Shown here in pieces: positions 57,891-64,000 of a DNA stretch of 64,000 bases. Position numbers and translations under genes: made by a program. The notes under the pieces are model-generated. The model saw only the letters and a program-made list of their open reading frames with translations. It was not told the origin of the DNA and ran no database searches. The DNA is from [Mycoplasma] phocae (GTDB taxonomy: Bacteria; Bacillota_I; Bacilli_A; Mycoplasmatales; Metamycoplasmataceae), in assembly GCF_003332325.1 (NCBI RefSeq), contig NZ_CP029295.1:186001-250000 (forward strand). The letters are read 5' to 3'. Position 1 is the first letter of the stretch, and each line of letters begins with the position of its first letter.

Positions 57891-58565
57891 ATGATTATTG
57901 GCATAAGCGGTATGATTGCTGCGGGTAAAAGCAGTCTATCAGAAAAACTTCACAAACATTACAAAGATTCGTATATGTTACACGAATTTGAAGAAGATGA
58001 CGAGGTGTTTAATACTTTTTTAAAATGACTTTATGAGAAAAAACCTAATTTAACTATTGGTTTTCAATCTTATATTGTAGAAAATCACTCAGCAAAATTT
58101 ATTGAAATGTTAAAAAAATTTAAATATGAAAAACAGGATTTAATAAAAAAACATATATTTTTGGATAGATTCTCAGTTGAACATTATATTTTTGCAAAAT
58201 TAATTTTAAAAGAAAAAGAGCCACGCTATTTAGAGGCCTATGATGCGCTTTTTGAGAAATTAATTAGTAAAAGTGAGTTACCAAATTTAGCAATATTTTT
58301 AGATATTAATTTTGACACATTTAAAAAGAGAATATTTGAACGTGGAAGAAATAGTGAAATTGAAAATTGGGACAATAATTATGATTATTTTAAAAAATTA
58401 CATGATAATTATTTAACTATTTTTAAAGAAATATCAAATAAATTCAACCTAAATTATATAATAATTGATACAAATAACCTAACAGAAGATCAAGTGTTAG
58501 AGAAGGCAATTGCAATAATCGATAAGGAGTCTTTAAAATATGAAAATAGATTCGAGAATAGATAG
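57891..58565 (+). CDS. Deoxynucleoside kinase (dGK/dAK family)
   Basis: Phosphorylates deoxynucleosides for salvage. The 224-residue protein starts MIIGISGMIAAGKSSLSEKL with a P-loop at residues 7-14. It has the family DR(F)S motif in FLDRFSVEHYIFAKL, and the LID Arg cluster KRIFERGRNSEIE. Mollicute members usually prefer deoxyadenosine or deoxyguanosine, but the sequence alone does not decide. AAGGAG lies before the ATG. The last 26 bases overlap hpt. Confidence 0.88.
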
Positions 58566-59082
58566 AATATTATTTGACCAAGAAACATTAGAAAAGCGAA
58601 TATCTGAATTAGCCAATTGGGTAAATGACGAATATAAAAATTCTGATAATTTAATTTTAGTTGGACTACTAAAAGGATGTTTACCCTTTATGGCTCAACT
58701 AATAAAAGGAATAACAGTTGATTTCGTAATGGATTTTATGATAACAAGTTCATATGAAGGCACTGACAAATCATCAGGAAATGTTAAAATTGTTTTAGAC
58801 TTGATAAATAACATAGAAAATAAAGATGTTTTAATAGTTGAAGACATTGTTGATACTGCTAAGACAATGGAAAAAGTAGTTTCAATGTTAAAATCAAGAA
58901 ATCCAAAGTCATTAAAGGTTTTAACACTGTTAAATAAACCAAGTAATAGAGTTGTAAATTTTGAACCAAATAACTATGGATTTATTATTGGAAAAGATGA
59001 TTTTGTTGTTGGTTTTGGATTTGATTGAGATGAAAAAATGCGACAACTACCATACATAGGAACAATAAAGCTAGAAAAATAG
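58540..59082 (+). CDS. hpt: Hypoxanthine phosphoribosyltransferase
   Basis: Makes IMP or GMP from hypoxanthine or guanine and PRPP. The protein has 180 residues. The PRPP motif VLIVEDIVDTAKTM lies at residues 97-110 (Ala replaces the common Gly). MDFMITSSYEGTDKSSGNVK is the flexible loop, and FGFDWDEKMRQLPYIG is the conserved C-terminal part with a UGA Trp. It starts inside the kinase gene after ATAAGGAG, so the two salvage enzymes are coupled. Confidence 0.95.
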
Positions 59083-59096
59083 CTTTTTATTTTATT
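59064..59096 (+). terminator. Terminator of hpt, overlapping its stop codon
   Basis: AAAGCTA/TAGCTTT hairpin with loop GAAAAA followed by TTATTTTATT. The stop TAG is in its 3' arm. Confidence 0.75.
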
Positions 59097-59121
59097 TAAT
59101 ATAAAAAAAATAATTTAAGTT

Positions 59122-59145
59122 ATTAGATATTATAATTATAAAGTT
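59122..59145 (+). promoter_or_regulatory. Promoter of ecfA1, leaderless
   Basis: TATAAT at 59131-59136 ends 9 bases before the ATG. No Shine-Dalgarno site. Confidence 0.6.
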
Positions 59146-59943
59146 ATGATAGAAGTAAAAAAATTATGTTATAAATATCCCGGCGCTCAACGTTTTGCTT
59201 TGTTTGAAGTTGATCTCAAAATTGAAGATGGACAGTATGTTGCAATTTTAGGTCACAATGGTTCTGGAAAGAGTACATTTTCCAAAGTTTTATCCGCAAT
59301 TTATAAATCAACATCAGGAAAAATACTGATAGACGGATTAGAAATAAATTCAGAAAATTTACGAGAAATTCGTAAAAAAATCGGAATAGTTTTTCAAAAC
59401 CCAGATAATCAATTTATTGGATCGACAGTTGAGGATGATATTGCTTTTGGATTAGAAAATAAAAAAATGACATATGAAGAAATGCATGAGATTGTTTTAA
59501 AGTATGCAGACGAAGTTGGAATGTTAGATCAACTAGAGCGTGAACCACAAAATTTATCAGGTGGACAAAAACAAAGGGTTGCTATTGCTTCAACACTAGC
59601 TTTAAATCCAGATATTATCATTTTCGATGAAATTACTTCTATGTTAGATCCCAAAGGACGAAATGATATTTACAAAATAATTCATAATTTACACAAAACT
59701 ACTAACAAAACTCTAATTTCAATTACTCATGATATGGATGAAGCTTTATTAGCTGATAAATTAATAGTTTTCTCTGGTGGACAAGTTATCGCTCAAGGAA
59801 AACCAATTGAAATATTAAATAATAAAGAAATTATTCAAATAGCAAAAATCGATTCACCATTTATTTATAAGTTAAGCCAAATGATTGAAGGAATTGACCC
59901 AACATATGATGCAGAGGAGCTTATTAAACAATTATGCAAATAA
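59146..59943 (+). CDS. ecfA1: ECF transporter ATP-binding subunit EcfA1
   Basis: One of two ATPases of an energy-coupling factor vitamin/metal importer. The protein has 265 residues. Walker [10 protein letters not shown] lies at residues 36-44, the Q-loop is [20 protein letters not shown], the signature is [13 protein letters not shown], and Walker B is [13 protein letters not shown]. The QNPDNQ segment is diagnostic for ECF ATPases. It overlaps ecfA2 by 10 bases. No substrate-binding S protein is encoded in the window, so the module probably serves several S proteins located elsewhere. Confidence 0.95.
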   Translation: MIEVKKLCYKYPGAQRFALFEVDLKIEDGQYVAILGHNGSGKSTFSKVLSAIYKSTSGKILIDGLEINSENLREIRKKIGIVFQNPDNQFIGSTVEDDIAFGLENKKMTYEEMHEIVLKYADEVGMLDQLEREPQNLSGGQKQRVAIASTLALNPDIIIFDEITSMLDPKGRNDIYKIIHNLHKTTNKTLISITHDMDEALLADKLIVFSGGQVIAQGKPIEILNNKEIIQIAKIDSPFIYKLSQMIEGIDPTYDAEELIKQLCK

Positions 59944-60974
59944 AAGTTCAAAATATATCAAAAGAATACAATAAAGGTCTTCCTACATATATAAAAGTTT
60001 TAGATGATGTTTCGGTTGAAATAAATGAAAATGAAGCAATTTCAATTATTGGGCCAACAGGTTCAGGAAAAACAACTTTAATAGAACATTTTAATGCTCT
60101 TCTAATTCCCAATTCGGGAAAAATCATTTTTAAGGATGTTCCTTTTGTTCAAAAACAAAAAAAACCAACTAAACCAAATAAATCAAAATTTAAAGATCAA
60201 GATGAATATAATAAAAATTTAGAAAAATACAAAGCTGATTTGGCAGAATATTTAAATATTCCAAAATATGAAAGAATAGAAATTATTGAGACTGATATTG
60301 AAATATCTAAAACAATAAAAAAAATAAAAAAAGTTAAATCTTTGCGGAAACAAGTTGGTGTTGTTTTTCAATTTGCTGAATATCAACTTTTTGAATCGAC
60401 AATTGAAAAAGACATTATTTTTGGTCCTATTTCAATGGGTATTAAAAAGAATAAAGCAAAAGAATTAGCAGGTAAATATTTAGAAATGGTGGGATTACCA
60501 ATTGATTATTTACATAGAAGTCCCTTTAATTTATCAGGAGGACAAAAAAGAAGAGTTGCTCTTGCTGGAATCTTAGCAATGGAACCACGATTTCTTGTTT
60601 TGGATGAACCAACTGCTGGATTAGATCCTCAAGGTGTTGAAGAAATGCTTCAACTATTTTATAATTTATACAAACAAGGAAAAACAATTGTTATTGTTAC
60701 TCACGATTTAGATAATGCTCTAAAATGAACAAACCGAACATTATTTGTTAAGGATGGACAAATTATTAAAGATGGTAACACCTATGAGATTTTAAATGAC
60801 CAAGAATTGCTATTAAAAAATAATTTAATTCCAACAAAATTACTATCATTTGTTGCTAAACTAAAAGAAAATAATATTGATGTTGGCAAAGTTACTAGTA
60901 TTGATGAATTAGGAAACAAATTAAATGAATATTTAAAGAATAAAAAATCAAAAAGGAGTCGCAAACATGAATAA
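59934..60974 (+). CDS. ecfA2: ECF transporter ATP-binding subunit EcfA2
   Basis: Partner ATPase of EcfA1. The protein has 346 residues against about 285 usual. Walker [10 protein letters not shown] is at residues 40-48, the Q-loop is [21 protein letters not shown], the signature is [13 protein letters not shown] and Walker B is [13 protein letters not shown]. About 60 extra Lys-rich residues (about 72-136) stand between Walker A and the Q-loop, and the C-terminal part is longer. One UGA Trp (DNALKWTNRT) is read through. The stop overlaps the ecfT start by 8 bases. Confidence 0.95.
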
Positions 60975-61911
60975 AGCCATTATTGGAAAATATTTGAATT
61001 TGGAAACTCCTATTCATAAATTAGATCCACGATTAAAATTTTTAGCAAATATTCTTTTTATAATACTTTTTTTTATTGCCGATCACTTTATTACTCTAAT
61101 TATTTTGACAATTTTTATGATGGTAGTTTATATTATTGCCACTAAATCAATTAAGTCCTGTTTTTCAAAATTAAAATTACCGCTTTATATAGCAATTTTT
61201 TTACTCATTGTTAATATGCTAACAATTAAAGGTGCAGCCGCCAATGCTAGTGGAGAGTTTATTCCTATAGGTTCGGAGGCAAATGTTGATTCATATGTTT
61301 ACTACCGTGGTAAAACAATAATTAACACTATTTATTGAGCGCCATTTGGCCAAGATAAGGTTTTTCAATTAACTAAATTTACTATTTTTAGAACAGTATC
61401 AATATTTATAAGAATTTATGGTGTTATTCTAACAACAACAGTACTAACAGTATCTACAAAGCCTGTTTTGTTAACTAGGGCAATCAATGATTTACTATTT
61501 CCATTAAAATTAATTAAAATTCCAACCGAAATAATTACTATGATAATCTCAATCGCACTAAGATTCATTCCTACACTATTAGAAGAGTCAGGAAGAATAA
61601 TGAAAGCTCAATCAAGTCGGGGAGTTGATTTTAAAAATGGAAATATTAAAGATAAAATGAAATCTTTTGTAGTTTTAATTGTTCCTATTTTTGTCTCTTC
61701 ATTCACAAAAGCCAATGATTTAGCTGATGCTATGACTTCGAGAGGATATGAACCATATTCAAAGAGAAGTCATTATCGTCAATTATTTCCTAGTTGAAGA
61801 AATATGGTCGCAATTTTATTAATAGGATTGTTATCAGCGTTTGTTATTGTATGTCAATTAGATGCAGTTAGCTTGCCATCATGATGATTAGTAACATTTC
61901 AAAGAGTTTAG
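60967..61911 (+). CDS. ecfT: ECF transporter transmembrane subunit EcfT
   Basis: Scaffold membrane protein that couples EcfA1A2 to S components. The protein has 314 residues including UGA Trp codons. It begins YLNLETPIHKLDPRLKFLAN, the standard EcfT start, and has several spans. The two coupling motifs are SSRGVDF and TSRGYEP (Ala-Arg-Gly type with Ser). AAAGGAG lies 9 bases upstream. Confidence 0.94.
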
Positions 61912-61919
61912 GAATAAAA

Positions 61920-63929
61920 ATGGAAGAAAAACAAAAAAATGAAATACGAAAACAAGTTTTTGAACTAAGAGAAAAAATTAACGAATGAGATAAAGCATAT
62001 TATGATTTAGATAATCCGTCTGTTCCCGATTCAGTTTACGATATTGAATTTAATAAATTAAAAAAATTAGAAGAGCAATATGCTCACTATTTTTCTTATG
62101 ATGAACTAAAATCATCACCAACACAAAAAATCAACTCATCTGCTTCAAATATTTTTAAAAAAGTTCGACATGATAGTCCAATGCTTTCATTGAATAAAGC
62201 TTATTCAATTGATGAAATTAAAAAGTTCATTGATAACATTGCCAAGATTACTGATCAATATAGTTTTTTTATCGAACCTAAGATTGATGGTATTTCAATT
62301 TCCATCAAATATAGAAATGGCAAATTATTTCAAGCTCTTACTCGTGGTGATGGAAAAATTGGAGAAGATGTAACTGAAAATGTTCTGCAAATTAAAGATG
62401 TTCCTAAAACTATTAATTATCCTAATGATTTAGAAGTTAGAGGAGAGATATATTTATCGCTTGAAGAATTTAATAATCTAAATAAAGAATTAGATTCAAA
62501 AGGAAAAGCAAAATTAGCAAATCCCAGAAATGCTGCCGCAGGAACATTGAGACAATTAAATTCACAAATTGTTAAAGAAAGAAATTTATCAGCATTTTTA
62601 TACTATGTAGTTAATCCAACTCAACATCAAATTGAGACTATGGAGCAATCATTTCATTTTTTAAATTCGTTAGGATTTATGGTTTCAAAAGAAGTCAAAC
62701 ACATCACTAGCATTCAAGAAATTGAAAAGTATATTAATGAATTTAAGAATATTAAACAATTATTGAATTATGAAACTGATGGCATCGTTATTAAATTAAA
62801 CGAGATAAAATATTATAACAAATTAGGATCAACATCAAAATTTCCACATTCAGCAATAGCTTTTAAATATGAACCAGACACAGCAATAACAATTCTTAAA
62901 AAAATATTTATAACAACGGGTAGAACTGGATTAATCACCTATAATGCTCTACTTGAGCCAGTTGAATTATCAGGATCATTAGTTAGCTATGCAACACTCA
63001 ATAATTTTCAATACATTGACGATTTAAATTTAAATGAAAATGATTTAGTTTATGTCAAAAAAGCTGGCGAAATTATTCCATGTATTATTGGCCTAGCTTC
63101 GAAAAAAAATAAGGATAATAATTCTAAATTTAGTAAATTTTTATTCTGTTCATATTGTAATTCACCTTTACAAGATTCAAATTCACAACTTGAACAATTC
63201 TGTGTCAATCCAAAATGTCCAGAAATAAATCGGAGAAAGTTAATTCACTTTTGCTCAAAGGAAGCAATGGATATTGCTTCATTAGGAGAAAAAAATATTG
63301 AACTTCTTATTGATAATAAACTACTATCAACACCACCAGATATTTATAAGCTTAAAAACTTTAAAGATGAATTAGTTAAATTAGAAAGATTAGGAAATAA
63401 ATCAGTACTAAAAATTCTTGATGCCATCGAAGAAACTAAAAACAAATCACTAGAAAAGTTAATTTTTGCGTTGTCAATTAAACTAATAGGTGCTAAGGTT
63501 GCAAAACTAATAGCATCTGAAGTAAAAGAATTCAACAAATTTGTTACTTTTAATTTTTCGGATTTAATGAAATATAATGAAATTGGAGAAAAAGTTACTA
63601 ATTCGATTATCGAATGAGTTAAAAATGAAGATAATATTAAACTTGTCAATGATTTACTGAATGAAGGTCTTAATTTAAAATATATAAATTATGCTAAGAA
63701 TACCAAATTTCAGAATTGTTCATTTGTCATAACTGGTGTTCTTTCAAAACCAAGATCTTATTTTGAAGATTTAATTATTACTAATGGTGGAATTTTAAAA
63801 AATTCAATATCATCTAAAACAACTTATTTACTGGCGGGTCACGACGGAGGATCAAAGCTTTCAAAAGCCAATAGCCTAGGAGTAAAAATAATTAACGAAA
63901 ATGAATTTAATGAACTAATGAGAGATTAA
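61920..63929 (+). CDS. ligA: NAD-dependent DNA ligase
   Basis: Seals nicks in replication and repair using NAD. The protein has 669 residues, full length. Domain Ia (EWDKAYYDLDNPSVPDSVYD) contacts NMN. The adenylation Lys is Lys121 in FIEPKIDGISI. An OB domain is present, and the zinc finger has Cys pairs FCSYC and CVNPKC. Helix-hairpin-helix repeats follow, and the C-terminal BRCT domain reads SFVITGVLSKPRSYFED. The gene begins 8 bases after ecfT. Confidence 0.97.
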
Positions 63930-64000
63930 ATGCTTTCATTTTTTTATTAACAATTTTAGCTCATAAATTTCATAAAAAACAAAACTCAAAATAATAGCCA
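63930..64000. other. AT-rich end of window
   Basis: About 70 bases after ligA with no recognisable feature. Confidence 0.5.

Overview
The window is chromosomal DNA of a mycoplasma (class Mollicutes). Base composition is strongly AT-rich. UGA is read as tryptophan in nearly every long gene (for example secY, oppA-oppF, ruvA, secDF, aspS and lipoprotein genes), so genes must be joined across TGA codons. The 16S rRNA looks like that of the Mycoplasma hominis cluster (genus Metamycoplasma). I could not resolve the species without a search.

1-5752 holds the end of the spc/alpha ribosomal operon on the + strand: rplO (partial), secY, adk, map, infA, rpmJ, rpsM, rpsK, rpoA, rplQ, rpmF. A terminator and an rRNA promoter follow, then 16S and 23S rRNA genes without a spacer tRNA and without a linked 5S. 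Directly behind the operon lies a decayed second copy of the 23S 3' end (about 10891-11195). 11272-12800 carries thiol peroxidase, a small IS relic, a dCMP deaminase and a structured leader or small RNA.

13254-22143 is an oligopeptide ABC transporter operon, oppA-B-C-D-F, whose OppF carries about 500 extra residues. 22245-30640 is mixed housekeeping: a membrane protein, tpiA, tRNA-Leu, tRNA-Thr, degV, tyrS, an unknown polytopic protein, rplS-trmD-rpsP, cdd, and a helix-turn-helix/metallopeptidase fusion of ImmA type.

30726-45570 is the accessory, surface-directed region. It has three small paralogous secreted proteins, an OppA-like lipoprotein of 815 residues behind a ZIP-type metal transporter, two divergent lipoproteins of unknown function, and three tandem large lipoproteins built from repeated domains. 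One of the three is switched off by a single-base shift in an A7 tract. The region ends in an IS remnant.

45571-63929 is housekeeping again: ppa, ruvAB, secDF-hisS-aspS-secG-rnr, smpB with tmRNA (ssrA), a DUF2188-like protein, folD, a deoxynucleoside kinase with hpt, the ECF transporter module ecfA1-ecfA2-ecfT, and ligA. Together these cover peptide import, nucleoside salvage, protein export, ribosome rescue and DNA repair, with a variable lipoprotein coat as the main lineage-specific investment. Starts inside operons mostly have AGGAG-like sites. Several first genes have none and appear leaderless.
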